Positions 17,417 to 26,179 of a stretch of 64,000 nucleotides of DNA are shown here, one piece after another (the stretch's first letter is position 1; the number at the start of each line of letters is the position of its first letter). The position numbers and the translations under genes are program-made. Origin of the DNA: Nitrospirales bacterium. GTDB taxonomy: Bacteria; Nitrospirota; Nitrospiria; Nitrospirales; UBA8639. The notes under the pieces were generated by a model. It did not search any database. It worked only from the letters and a program-made list of their open reading frames with translations, and had not been told where the DNA came from. The stretch lies in NCBI GenBank assembly GCA_021603905.1, contig BQIU01000007.1, forward strand, positions 33,036 to 97,035. Reading direction: 5' to 3'.

Positions 17417-19000
17417 ATGAAGATTTTTAAGGTATTGATTGTCGTCCCTCCTCTTGTTAATGGCGATAAGGGGACTGATCCAATGTCTAATCGGCCTGAC
17501 ATTGAATCGTATCGATTGGTTTCTCCTATAGAGCCTCTTACCGTAGCTGCTGATCTTCGGACACGTGGATATCAGGTGGATCTCTGTGACTTGGGTCTTT
17601 ATGTCGATTCACGATTCAATTCCTTTACGAATGAGCTTATTGCCTTCCGGCCGGATGCCGTTGTGCTTGTACAGTCCATATTGACGTTCGCCACAGCACA
17701 GGACTGGAATGGAAGTCCCGTGTTTAAAATCGCCAAACAAAATATACCGAATGTGGTGACCATTCTGTCTGGCGGCCATGCCACGAATTACCCTGGTCAT
17801 GCAGTGCGCGATGGTATTTGCGACTATTCTATTCGAGGTGAAGTGGACTTTGCGGTAGGAGATTTACTCTGTGCATTGAATAATGCAAAAGAACCGTCTT
17901 CAATCCACGGTGTTTCTTATCATCGGGGAACTGAAGTGGAAGTCTCTCTAGACTATCCATCTGTTGATCTTTCGAAGCTCCCTGTTCCAGCTTACGAGGT
18001 ACTCACTGTGGAGCAGCGAAAAGGGTACGAGACGATTTTGGAGTATGGAAAAATTCGATTCCCAGAAAAGAGTGTTCGCTATCGGGATATCATGACTTCT
18101 CGTAGCTGTCCGTTGCGTTGTGCGTATTGTAGTGTTGCTCCTCTCAGGGGCAGCAAGCAAAAGTATCGTAGAAAACCATTGGAGCTTGTTTTAGATGAAA
18201 TAGAGATAGCGTTAGATTCAGGTATAGAAGAAATTCATTTTTTTGATGATCTGTTTGCTGAGTCTGAAGAGCAAATCTTAAAATTCACAAACGAATTGGT
18301 AAAACGAAATCTAAGGTTCCCATGGTTCGTAGCACAAGGCATACCTTTATGGCCTCTCTCAGAAACAGTCATCGACGCAATGTGCAGTACGGGAATGTAT
18401 CGATTGATCTGTCCGCTCGAATCCGGAAACGACCGAGTATTAAAGCGAATTATCGGTAAAAAGTTTTCGACGATAGCCCATCATCATGACGTGCTGAACT
18501 GGGCCAGAAAGTCTGATCTTGAAATCATTGGGATGTATGTGGTCGGAATGCCTGGTGAGAGCCGAGAAGAACTTTTTGACACTATTAATTTTGCTGATTC
18601 ACATTCTGAAATCGATTATTCCGTATTCTCTATCGCGACACCTATGGTTGGCACGAGATTAATGAAGCAAGTAATAAGCAGCGGGCAATTGAAAGATACA
18701 GGAAAGATTAACAGAATTATTAAGCGAACGGTCGCGCTCTATCGAACTGAGGCCTTTAGCGAGTATGAGTTGGGTATCATTAGAGCTTTTGACTGGGACC
18801 GATTAAATTTTGCAACGTTGGAGAGACAGACCAAATATGCGTCAATGGTTGGAATAACTCTTGAACAACTCACGCAACTTCGCAGACATGCACAAGACAC
18901 ATTTTATAGTTTCTTCCCAGATTTTGAAGGTCCCTTTTCTTTCAAGGAACTGTATAGTGAACCCAACATGTATCAAGCACTTGAACCCAAAATCGCGTAA
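17417..19000 (+). CDS. B12-binding domain radical SAM protein
   Basis: The first ~150 residues form a cobalamin-binding-like Rossmann domain (DLRTRGYQVDLCDLG, VVLVQSILTF, ILSGGHATNYPG). The radical SAM barrel follows, with the cluster motif CPLRCAYC (CX3CX2C) near residue 230, and later GMPGESREEL. Family members do methylation or rearrangement of unactivated carbons using SAM and cobalamin; P-, C- and ring-methylases are known. ATG 17417 is preferred over the in-frame TTG 17405 because the conserved MKIFKVLIVVPP begins there. The segment SVRYRDIMTSRSCPLRC just before the motif is typical. Role in the island is probably C-methylation or C-C rearrangement of a sugar. Confidence 0.82.
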   Translation: MKIFKVLIVVPPLVNGDKGTDPMSNRPDIESYRLVSPIEPLTVAADLRTRGYQVDLCDLGLYVDSRFNSFTNELIAFRPDAVVLVQSILTFATAQDWNGSPVFKIAKQNIPNVVTILSGGHATNYPGHAVRDGICDYSIRGEVDFAVGDLLCALNNAKEPSSIHGVSYHRGTEVEVSLDYPSVDLSKLPVPAYEVLTVEQRKGYETILEYGKIRFPEKSVRYRDIMTSRSCPLRCAYCSVAPLRGSKQKYRRKPLELVLDEIEIALDSGIEEIHFFDDLFAESEEQILKFTNELVKRNLRFPWFVAQGIPLWPLSETVIDAMCSTGMYRLICPLESGNDRVLKRIIGKKFSTIAHHHDVLNWARKSDLEIIGMYVVGMPGESREELFDTINFADSHSEIDYSVFSIATPMVGTRLMKQVISSGQLKDTGKINRIIKRTVALYRTEAFSEYELGIIRAFDWDRLNFATLERQTKYASMVGITLEQLTQLRRHAQDTFYSFFPDFEGPFSFKELYSEPNMYQALEPKIA

Positions 19001-19198
19001 ATATATGCAATGATATTCGAGAAGTTCTCAACTTTGCTTAGGATATCTTTGATGATGTCTATCAAGGTTAAGGAGCGGTATTATGGAGTCAATGTCGTGA
19101 AATCTTGGAAGTATCAGCGATTGCTCGTCTATCCGTTCTAGAAAGAATCTAGGGGTAATAGAAAAACTCGTGGCAAATATATACAGGAGTCTGATGAA

Positions 19199-20701
19199 AT
19201 GTCGATAAGTACAGAGATCCCCGATAGTTCACAAGCAATAAATGCGAGCACCCAATGTATCAAGGATGGGGATATTGAGAGAGGCTTGCAGATGCTAGAA
19301 GAGGTCGTCAAGGCATTCCCCCGAGAGAGTGAGGGCTTTCGAGAACTTGCCTCTGTTCTTGTAAGTCTTGGAGAATTTCAAAAAGCTATTCTTGCGTTAA
19401 AACAAGCAACGCTTCTTTGTCCCAAAGACATGAATCTTTACAAACAACTGGGATATGCTCACTATCATGTCAAAGAGTATTCTGCGGCGGCGGCATCATA
19501 TCGAACTTCCATCTCGTTGTCCCCCAAAGACCTCGATTCTAGAAGAAGCTTAGCTGAGATCTATCGAATGCAAGAGCGGTTTCCTGAATCTCTGGAACAA
19601 ATCAATGAGGGATTAGTTCTAGCGCCGGAAGATGTTGGTCTTTGGGAAGGAAAAGCTGTCATTTGCGAACATCTTGATGAAAAAGCTTTAGCTATGTCCG
19701 CCTTGAAACGAGCAAAAGCATTACGAAATAAACAAGCAGCAAGACCAAGGTTAGGAAGTGTTAATGTCGAAGTGACGACCTTTTGCAACTTTTCTTGTGC
19801 TGGATGTCTTAGAACTGTGATGGTTGAGCAGGGTACATGGAGAAATCGGCATTTATCCGTAGAAGAGTTTCAGAAAGTTGTCGAAGGAATGCCCCACACA
19901 GAAGGCTTACTGGTTTGGGGAGTTGGAGAACCTTCGCTTCATCCGAATCTTCCAGATATTATCAAAATGGCCTCCTTGTCAAAAAAGTTCTCACGTATTG
20001 TGCTTACGAGTGACATTTCGGCTCGTGACATTCATTATTACATAAAGCTTTTCAATTTTGGTTTGTCTCATCTGGTTGTTTCTGTTGACACGTTGGATCA
20101 GGGGCTTGCGAATCAAATTCGTAAAGGGACGAAAGTGGACAATCTGGAAAGTCGCCTTCGAACCTTACTTCAAAGCTGTCCAGGTCGTGTTGATATTAGA
20201 ACTGTTGTGAGTCGAAAGAACATTATGGACCTTTCCAATCTCTTTGATCGACTTGATCGACTTGGAGTACTGAGAGTCAATCTTCAACCATATGCGGATT
20301 TGGGTAATCCCGATGGCTGTCTTACTTGGGAAGAGCTGGCGTGGGTTTCTTCGCAAGTTCCGAAGTTGGCTCCTCGCTTTACGAACCTTACACTGGTTAT
20401 GGGTGAGTTTCTGCCGTCTCCTGCTATCTGTACGAGACCTTGGCGGGATCCTTATGTGACCGCAGATGGACATCTGACTCCTTGCTGCAGACTTACAGAT
20501 TCAAGAGAGTTCTCTTTTGGAAATATACTAGAGTCATCATTTAAGGAAGTCTATGATTCTCCTGAAGCAAGAAACTGGAGGGAAAATTTCTTAGAAGAAT
20601 CCCCGGCCATTTGTGATAGTTGCCAAATGCATATATCTCGAAAAGCGCCGACATCGATGCCACAACGGAAAGATATCCCAATGCTTCAAGGAGGGAGTTG
20701 A
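19199..20701 (+). CDS. TPR-radical SAM-SPASM protein
   Basis: The first ~175 residues hold four to five TPR-like helical pairs (for example LGYAHYHVKEYSAAAASYR). A radical SAM domain follows with CNFSCAGC (CX3CX2C) near residue 198, and a SPASM-type C-terminal part with cysteines in CTRPW, TPCCR and CDSCQ that would bind auxiliary clusters. ATG 19199 has AGGAG at good spacing. SPASM enzymes modify peptides, proteins or sugars; the attached TPR region suggests binding of a protein partner or substrate. The 198 bases before it contain no gene. The next gene starts 2 bases after its stop, so they are co-transcribed. Confidence 0.8.
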   Translation: MSISTEIPDSSQAINASTQCIKDGDIERGLQMLEEVVKAFPRESEGFRELASVLVSLGEFQKAILALKQATLLCPKDMNLYKQLGYAHYHVKEYSAAAASYRTSISLSPKDLDSRRSLAEIYRMQERFPESLEQINEGLVLAPEDVGLWEGKAVICEHLDEKALAMSALKRAKALRNKQAARPRLGSVNVEVTTFCNFSCAGCLRTVMVEQGTWRNRHLSVEEFQKVVEGMPHTEGLLVWGVGEPSLHPNLPDIIKMASLSKKFSRIVLTSDISARDIHYYIKLFNFGLSHLVVSVDTLDQGLANQIRKGTKVDNLESRLRTLLQSCPGRVDIRTVVSRKNIMDLSNLFDRLDRLGVLRVNLQPYADLGNPDGCLTWEELAWVSSQVPKLAPRFTNLTLVMGEFLPSPAICTRPWRDPYVTADGHLTPCCRLTDSREFSFGNILESSFKEVYDSPEARNWRENFLEESPAICDSCQMHISRKAPTSMPQRKDIPMLQGGS

Positions 20702-20703
20702 TT

Positions 20704-21372
20704 ATGGGAGAAATTAATTTACTAGATCGTTATCCACGTTCAGTACGGCCGATTGACGAGCGAGGCAGTTGTATTACCGAAGATCATCGAAGAGTGGCCC
20801 GGCGTTTTGGCAAAGAGTACTTTGACGGAGAGCGTTTAACCGGATATGGGGGATATTCATATCATCCACGCTTTTGGCGGGACACTGTCAAACGATTTGT
20901 GGAGTTTTATGGGCTTACCGAAGAATCAAAGATCTTAGATGTTGGATGTGCAAAAGGGTATATGTTGTATGAGTTCAAGCAGTTATTGCCAGGCTTATCA
21001 ATAACTGGAATTGATATTTCTGAATATAGTATTGCCAAAAGCCCTGAAGCGATCCGCCCTTACTTGCAAATTGCTAATGCCAAAGAATTACCTTTCGCAG
21101 ATGATGAGTTTGATCTCGTGATTTCAATTAATACGATTCATAATCTGGAGTTGGATGAATGTAAGCAAGCATTGAAAGAAGTTAAACGAGTGTCAAAGAA
21201 TCATACGTTTGTGACGGTCGATGCGTGGCGGAATGATATGGAGCGGGAGAGACTTCTTAAATGGAATCTGACTGCACTGACTTATATGCATGCTGCTGAC
21301 TGGGAATTAGTGTTAGAAGAAACCGGGTATTCTGGTGATTACTATTGGTTTATTGCTGATACAGCTGCATAA
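20704..21372 (+). CDS. Class I SAM-dependent methyltransferase
   Basis: From ATG 20704, preceded by AAGGAGGGAG, this is a 222-residue enzyme with motif I ILDVGCAKGYMLYEF, the strand-2 acid in ITGIDISEYS and LPFADDEFDLVISINTIHNL. A longer in-frame start at 20620 would overlap the previous gene by 82 bases and lacks a comparable ribosome site, so it is rejected. The family includes sugar and small-molecule methyltransferases; the substrate cannot be read. It lies between a TPR-radical SAM gene and a zinc-type alcohol dehydrogenase, with 2-base gaps on both sides, as part of one operon. Confidence 0.8.
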   Translation: MGEINLLDRYPRSVRPIDERGSCITEDHRRVARRFGKEYFDGERLTGYGGYSYHPRFWRDTVKRFVEFYGLTEESKILDVGCAKGYMLYEFKQLLPGLSITGIDISEYSIAKSPEAIRPYLQIANAKELPFADDEFDLVISINTIHNLELDECKQALKEVKRVSKNHTFVTVDAWRNDMERERLLKWNLTALTYMHAADWELVLEETGYSGDYYWFIADTAA

Positions 21373-21374
21373 AC

Positions 21375-22445
21375 ATGAATGCGGTAAGGCAGACAAGAGC
21401 GGCAGTGTTGCTCCAACCTAATTGTCCATTGGAGTTAATGATGTTAGAGGTCCCGGAGTTACAACCTGGCCAGGTTGTAGTAAAGGTCATGTATAGTGGA
21501 CTCTGTGGTACGCAACTGATGGAAATGCAAGGGAAAAAAGGGCCTGATCGGTATTTGCCACATACATTGGGACATGAAGGGGCTGGAGTTGTTATAGAGA
21601 TCGGAGAAGGTGTCAAAAAAGTACAGCCAGGGCAGAATGTGGTGTTGTCATGGATTAAAGGGGGTGGGGCAGATGTGGGGAAATCTGTCTACAGAAGTGA
21701 GAAGGGTCCGGTGAATTCTGGTGCAGTTAGTACGTTCATGGAATATGCTGTTGTATCAGAGAATCGAGTGACGCCAATCCCACATTGGTTGCCGTTAAAA
21801 GAAGCTTCATTACTGGGATGTGCAGTTCCGACTGGGGCTGGAATTGTATTCAATACTTTGAAGGTGAAAGAGCAGGACAGTGTCGCTATTTTCGGTATTG
21901 GTGGAGTTGGTCTGAGCGCTTTCTTCGCAGCTCAATCTGTCGGGGCACGGATTATAGTCATTGATCAAATCGACAATAAATTGCAACAGGCTAAAAAGTT
22001 AGGGGCATGGAAGACCATAAACATTACTCATGAAGACCCAATGAGCGTGATTGCTGAAGTAACCAATGGACGAGGTGTCGATCATTCAATTGAAGCCGCG
22101 GGTCAAGTCACGACCATGGAGCTGGCCTTTCAAGTGACTAAGGAACAGGGTGGAACATGTGTGCTCGCAGGAAATTTGGAACATGGTGGTGAAATATCTC
22201 TTGATCCTTTTGCTCTTATCAAAGGCAAGAGGCTATTGGGGACCTGTGGTGGAGAAACCACCATGGATCAGGATCTCCCACGGTTTGCAAGTCTCTATCA
22301 ACAAGGAAGTCTTATGTTGGGTCAATTAATATCACAGGTCTTCCCGCTTGGAGAGATCAATACTGCTTTTGAAGCCATGAAAAAGGGCGTGATGGGTCGT
22401 GTACTGATTGATGTTTCTTCGCTGTCTTCTGATTCCATATTGTGA
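21375..22445 (+). CDS. Medium-chain (zinc-type) alcohol dehydrogenase
   Basis: This 356-residue MDR protein has the catalytic-zinc cysteine in SGLCGTQL, GHEGAGVVIEIG, and the Rossmann motif FGIGGVGLSAFFAAQ. The third zinc ligand cysteine is in LLGCAVPTG. The lobe that normally holds four structural-zinc cysteines (after VLSWIK) has none, so only the catalytic zinc would be kept. MDR enzymes interconvert alcohols and aldehydes or ketones with NAD(P). In this setting it could reduce or oxidise a sugar side chain or an activated two-carbon donor. It ends the operon; 158 bases without a gene follow, including a small GGTTC/GAACC hairpin. Confidence 0.82.
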   Translation: MNAVRQTRAAVLLQPNCPLELMMLEVPELQPGQVVVKVMYSGLCGTQLMEMQGKKGPDRYLPHTLGHEGAGVVIEIGEGVKKVQPGQNVVLSWIKGGGADVGKSVYRSEKGPVNSGAVSTFMEYAVVSENRVTPIPHWLPLKEASLLGCAVPTGAGIVFNTLKVKEQDSVAIFGIGGVGLSAFFAAQSVGARIIVIDQIDNKLQQAKKLGAWKTINITHEDPMSVIAEVTNGRGVDHSIEAAGQVTTMELAFQVTKEQGGTCVLAGNLEHGGEISLDPFALIKGKRLLGTCGGETTMDQDLPRFASLYQQGSLMLGQLISQVFPLGEINTAFEAMKKGVMGRVLIDVSSLSSDSIL

Positions 22446-22603
22446 GGTCATATATCGCACCGCATTGTTTCTCTGTGATGTCGTTTGCCCCATTGTTCAT
22501 GGTTCGGCATAGAACCAAGATGACTTTTTCGGCTAGAGATGGAAAGAACAGTCTGTTCCCTGTGTCATCTATGTCATACATTGAGTATTTCGTTACTTGA
22601 CTC

Positions 22604-24067
22604 ATGGATATGAAGAAAGAAGAATTCAATATTGTCGTTGTGGTGTGGGGGAAAGTCTATACAGAAGACTTTCTATCATGGACGTTACCGACACATCTTT
22701 CTAGACGGAATCTAGGAGTATTTTATACAAATACTGCCGCAAGCTGTCACTATCATATTTTTACCACGACTGCTGATAAGAAAGAGATTGAAAAAAGTGA
22801 GGTGTTTTCCCTCTTAAGCCGCTTTGCGACACCAGAGTTTCATATTATTGATCAAAGAATCTCCGAAATGGAGGCCGGCGACATTAACAAATATGATGTG
22901 TTGACATTATGTCATCAAGAAATTGTTGCTTTATCCGCACGACAGAATAGTGGTCTGATTGTGTCTGGTCCTGAAATGCTTTTGGCCGATGGCGCAGTTG
23001 AGAATCTCCTAAAGCTTGTTAAGCAAAAGAAGAAGCTTGTGTTGACTGGAGCGGTGCGTGCTAAACGAGAGTCCCTGCTTTCAGATTTTGGCACTCGACA
23101 CGACTTTCAAGATGATGGGAGTTTCACAATTTCGCCACGAGATCTCGTTGCCTTATCACTGAAACATGTTCATCCATCATCCACGAGTATTTACTGGAAT
23201 TCCCCTGTATATCGAAAAAAGGCATGTGCCTATCTCTATTGGCCGGTTGGCTCAGTGGGGCTTGTACAACGTGGCATTCATCTTCATCCATTTTTATCGT
23301 TTCCACAGTCGGAGAGCGACCTGACATATTCAGCAGAAGGTCTTGGGATTGATGGAACAGATTATGCCTTGCGAGTATGCCAAAATCTGGAACAATTACA
23401 TGTCGTAGGAGATTCAGATGAGGTGTACTATCTCACGTTTGATACTGTCTTACCAGGAACACCTCCCAACGGAAGCGCACGAATTATTGATCTCGCATCA
23501 TGGCTTACTAGGCATACTCATTCCCATCATCGTTATTTCATGTCGAAAGCCATCATATTTCATAGTACCGAAATCAATGAAATGTTTGATCCTGTTTTAC
23601 GAGAATCAGAAAATATTGTCATGCAGGCGTTAAGGATGGCAGAAGCCTTTGAGGCTGCTCCAGACGGTCACAAAGAATTTCAAACTCTACGTGAGGTTGA
23701 GATGGAGCAATTTCGTATGGCAAATTTACGATTAGTATTGACCGTAGCTAATCTCTACAATCAACTTGGTGTAGAAGTTTTCAATGGAGGAAAACCTGAA
23801 GAAGCTGAAAAATTCTGGCAAACTGCTATTGAACTAACTCCTAGTGTATTAGCTCCACATGATAATCTGGCTGCATTTTACGAGAGCCGTGGAAATCTAA
23901 AACAGGCAATACAGCGTGGGGCCTCAGGAGTGTACATTGATCCTGTGAATCCACAACGGTGGATTAAGCTCAGTCAATTGTATGAACATCAAGGTGACTA
24001 TCAACGTGCTAGTGAGTGCAAGCAACAGGCTGCTCGACTGTTGTCTGGTAGTCAGTCTAAGGAATAG
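22604..24067 (+). CDS. Uncharacterised protein: glycosyltransferase-like N-terminal region with C-terminal TPRs
   Basis: This 487-residue protein is not one I can place in a named family. The N-terminal 300 residues look like a cytosolic glycosyltransferase-type alpha/beta fold (start FNIVVVVWGKVYTEDF, then LIVSGPEMLLADG), but I see no certain DxD motif or nucleotide-binding block. The last ~110 residues form TPR pairs, such as GKPEEAEKFWQTAIELTP and GDYQRASECKQQAARLL. There are ATGs at 22604 and 22610, with no strong ribosome site. TPRs also occur in the radical SAM gene at 19199, in the giant protein and in the 35082 methyltransferase, which hints at a shared scaffold or protein target. Confidence 0.6.
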   Translation: MDMKKEEFNIVVVVWGKVYTEDFLSWTLPTHLSRRNLGVFYTNTAASCHYHIFTTTADKKEIEKSEVFSLLSRFATPEFHIIDQRISEMEAGDINKYDVLTLCHQEIVALSARQNSGLIVSGPEMLLADGAVENLLKLVKQKKKLVLTGAVRAKRESLLSDFGTRHDFQDDGSFTISPRDLVALSLKHVHPSSTSIYWNSPVYRKKACAYLYWPVGSVGLVQRGIHLHPFLSFPQSESDLTYSAEGLGIDGTDYALRVCQNLEQLHVVGDSDEVYYLTFDTVLPGTPPNGSARIIDLASWLTRHTHSHHRYFMSKAIIFHSTEINEMFDPVLRESENIVMQALRMAEAFEAAPDGHKEFQTLREVEMEQFRMANLRLVLTVANLYNQLGVEVFNGGKPEEAEKFWQTAIELTPSVLAPHDNLAAFYESRGNLKQAIQRGASGVYIDPVNPQRWIKLSQLYEHQGDYQRASECKQQAARLLSGSQSKE

Positions 24068-24236
24068 GTGAATGCATTTTTTTTGATGAGAAAGCGTATA
24101 GGCCTATATTGCATTATGTTTGCAGTCATGTCCTCAATTTTCCAAAACTGTGAACATATATTTCTCAATTCTACCAATTGCTGATTGTCTCCTTTGTCAA
24201 TATCTTCTTTATTCCTCTTATTCCTCCCAAACAACC

Positions 24237-24274
24237 GCCTTGGGGAAGTAGGCAGCATTTTCATGTCCCAAGGC
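24237..24274. repeat. Inverted repeat GCCTTGGG...CCCAAGGC
   Basis: Arms of eight bases (24237-24244 and 24267-24274) match perfectly around a 22-base centre. No T-run follows, so a terminator is unlikely. The centre lies about 90 bases before the -24/-12 element, a normal place for an enhancer-binding protein; this role is inferred. Confidence 0.4.
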
Positions 24275-24338
24275 AATCAATTCCCATGTAAGTCCGTATT
24301 GTTCCCCATATTATTAAGTGCGTACCACTTTCAATCGT

Positions 24339-24354
24339 TGGCATAACGATTGCG
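24339..24354 (+). promoter_or_regulatory. Sigma-54 (RpoN) promoter
   Basis: TGGCATAACGATTGC matches the TGGCAYR-N4-TTGC form at every defined position, with GG (24340-24341) and GC (24352-24353) ten bases apart. Transcription would start near 24365, about 100 bases before the radical SAM gene, and could run into the giant glycosyltransferase gene. Confidence 0.65.
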
Positions 24355-24463
24355 TTCATTTTTAACTATCAGTCTTATTTGTTGTCCCGTACGAATTCGA
24401 AATGGTTTCGGATGGACGCGGAGCAGATGAGAGCAGTCAAATCCTCAGAGTAAGGAGTAAGCA

Positions 24464-26107
24464 ATGAAGGTTGTGTTGGTATATCCAACCTGGACAGGCT
24501 CTTATGGAATTTTCGGCCATTTCGCACGACGTGCAGCAGGATGGCCCCCGTTGAATCTGGCTTTACTCGCTGCCATTGCTGAAAACCATGGTCATGAAGT
24601 GAGTATTATTGATGGAGAAGCGAACGGCCTGTCGATGGACGAAATGGTTGCTGCAACAATGGAACAGCAACCTGATATTGTTGGGTTGACTGCAACGAGT
24701 CCTTTTTTTCACATCAGTAAAGCGTTTGCCACCCATTTTAAGCAAACCGCTCCGGAGATTCCTGTCGTGATTGGTGGTCCACATATCACGATTGTGAAAG
24801 AGAAGGCTTTGGAGTCGTGCTTTGATTGGTTATTTATTGGTGAAGCTGAAGACTCGTGGCCTCAGTTTCTTGATCTTCTTGAAGCTGGCCGTGATGTATC
24901 TGAAGTGCCGGGACTAATCTTCCATCGAGATAATCAAGTCATCACCACAGGACAACCAGCAAATGTTTCTGATCTTGACAGTCTTCCTTTTCCAGGTCGG
25001 CATTTGCTTGATATGAGCAAGTATAAGATCGGTACATTAGAAGGCAGAAAAAATTTTTCGTCAATTCAGACCATGCGAGGTTGTCCGTGGAAATGTATCT
25101 TCTGTGCATCAGAAGCTTTGAAGACGACGGATATGCGCGTTCGTTCACCGCGTTCTGTTGTGGCAGAAATGAAGTCTGTCGTTACCAAATATGGAATCAC
25201 ACATTTCAATATCGTCGATGATGTCCTTACCCTCTGGAATGACCATATTGTAGAGATTTGTGATTTACTTGATCAGGAAGGTTTATCTATTACGTTTGAA
25301 GGTAGCACGAGAGCAAACTTAGTTGATGAGGCATTGATTGAGCGGCTCGCAAAAAGTGGGCTTATTCGTTTGTCCTTTGGGTTGGAGACAGTTGATGCGC
25401 AGATGCGGAAGACGATGAAAAAACAAGTGCCGCTTGAACATTATGTACGGGCGAATCGGATTTGTAATCAATTTGGTGTTGAAGCTCTAAATTCGGTCAT
25501 GATTGGTTTGCCTGGGGAAACACGAGAGACGGTGAAAAAGACACTTGATTTCCTCGGTAAAGCACGTGACGTCGCGCAGGCGAATTTTGCGATTGCGGTG
25601 CCTTATCCTGGTACAGAATTTCACGATATGGCTATAAGTGGGGATTATGGAATTGAACTCATGAGTAAGGATTTTTCAGAATATCGACGGTATGGCAGTG
25701 CTGTGACTACGGTGAACGGTTTGTCTCCGCATGATCTCATTGAGCTACAGAACGAAGGATTTGTCAAAATCTACTCCGCGCCATGGCGTTGGCGCCCTAT
25801 GCTTAAGAAGCATGGCGTCCTAGGTGGTCTCCTTATGCTTTTTCGTGTGGGTAAATTACTGATGAAAAAATCTTTGCCCAGAAATTTTACGGAAACAAAG
25901 CAAGAGTTTGTCAGTTTAGGTGATGGTGCATTCGGGAAAGTGCAAGATGTACCAAATATTGACATGGCATCGATGGAGCCTGAACTTGTGGGAATTGCGA
26001 CGGAAGGATCACCGGACGCCCCCCTCCTAACGATTCAGTCATTACCACGCAAGTCTCCTGCTCCTGCTGGCCATATCGGTCATCCAAGTCGGCCCAATCT
26101 ATTGTAA
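24464..26107 (+). CDS. B12-binding domain radical SAM protein
   Basis: This 547-residue protein has a cobalamin-binding-like N-terminal half (LALLAAIAENHGHEVSIID, VVIGGPHITIV) and a radical SAM barrel with MRGCPWKCIFC (CX3CX2C) near residue 205. LSFGLETVDAQMRKTMKK and MIGLPGETRETVKKTL are classic for the BchE/HpnR-like group. After the barrel come about 150 residues without known features, ending in a Pro/Ser-rich tail. ATG 24464 follows GGAGTAAGCA. Likely activity is cobalamin-dependent methylation or a radical rearrangement. It is first in the unit behind the sigma-54 element and lies 72 bases before the giant gene. Confidence 0.82.
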   Translation: MKVVLVYPTWTGSYGIFGHFARRAAGWPPLNLALLAAIAENHGHEVSIIDGEANGLSMDEMVAATMEQQPDIVGLTATSPFFHISKAFATHFKQTAPEIPVVIGGPHITIVKEKALESCFDWLFIGEAEDSWPQFLDLLEAGRDVSEVPGLIFHRDNQVITTGQPANVSDLDSLPFPGRHLLDMSKYKIGTLEGRKNFSSIQTMRGCPWKCIFCASEALKTTDMRVRSPRSVVAEMKSVVTKYGITHFNIVDDVLTLWNDHIVEICDLLDQEGLSITFEGSTRANLVDEALIERLAKSGLIRLSFGLETVDAQMRKTMKKQVPLEHYVRANRICNQFGVEALNSVMIGLPGETRETVKKTLDFLGKARDVAQANFAIAVPYPGTEFHDMAISGDYGIELMSKDFSEYRRYGSAVTTVNGLSPHDLIELQNEGFVKIYSAPWRWRPMLKKHGVLGGLLMLFRVGKLLMKKSLPRNFTETKQEFVSLGDGAFGKVQDVPNIDMASMEPELVGIATEGSPDAPLLTIQSLPRKSPAPAGHIGHPSRPNLL

Positions 26108-26179
26108 GTGCTGAGGTCAGAATTATGTCCAGTTCAGAGTATGTGAATTAATCAAACCTTTCGTTTGACGAAGGACAGC

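Larger units (their letters stand above)
24068..24463. other. 396-base gene-free region ahead of the radical SAM/giant glycosyltransferase unit
   Basis: No convincing gene lies here. It holds an AT-rich first half with a polypyrimidine stretch, an inverted repeat at 24237-24274 and a sigma-54-type element at 24339-24354. One short minus-strand frame (24052-24276) has no support. The region looks like the promoter of a separate transcription unit. Confidence 0.6.

Noticed and set aside
22446..22603. Terminator after the alcohol dehydrogenase gene (GGTTC/GAACC hairpin)
   Set aside because: Only about six base pairs and no T-run directly after it.
24052..24276. Minus-strand 74-residue frame in the gap
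   Set aside because: It runs into the end of the 22604 gene, has no ribosome site or family features, and the gap looks regulatory.
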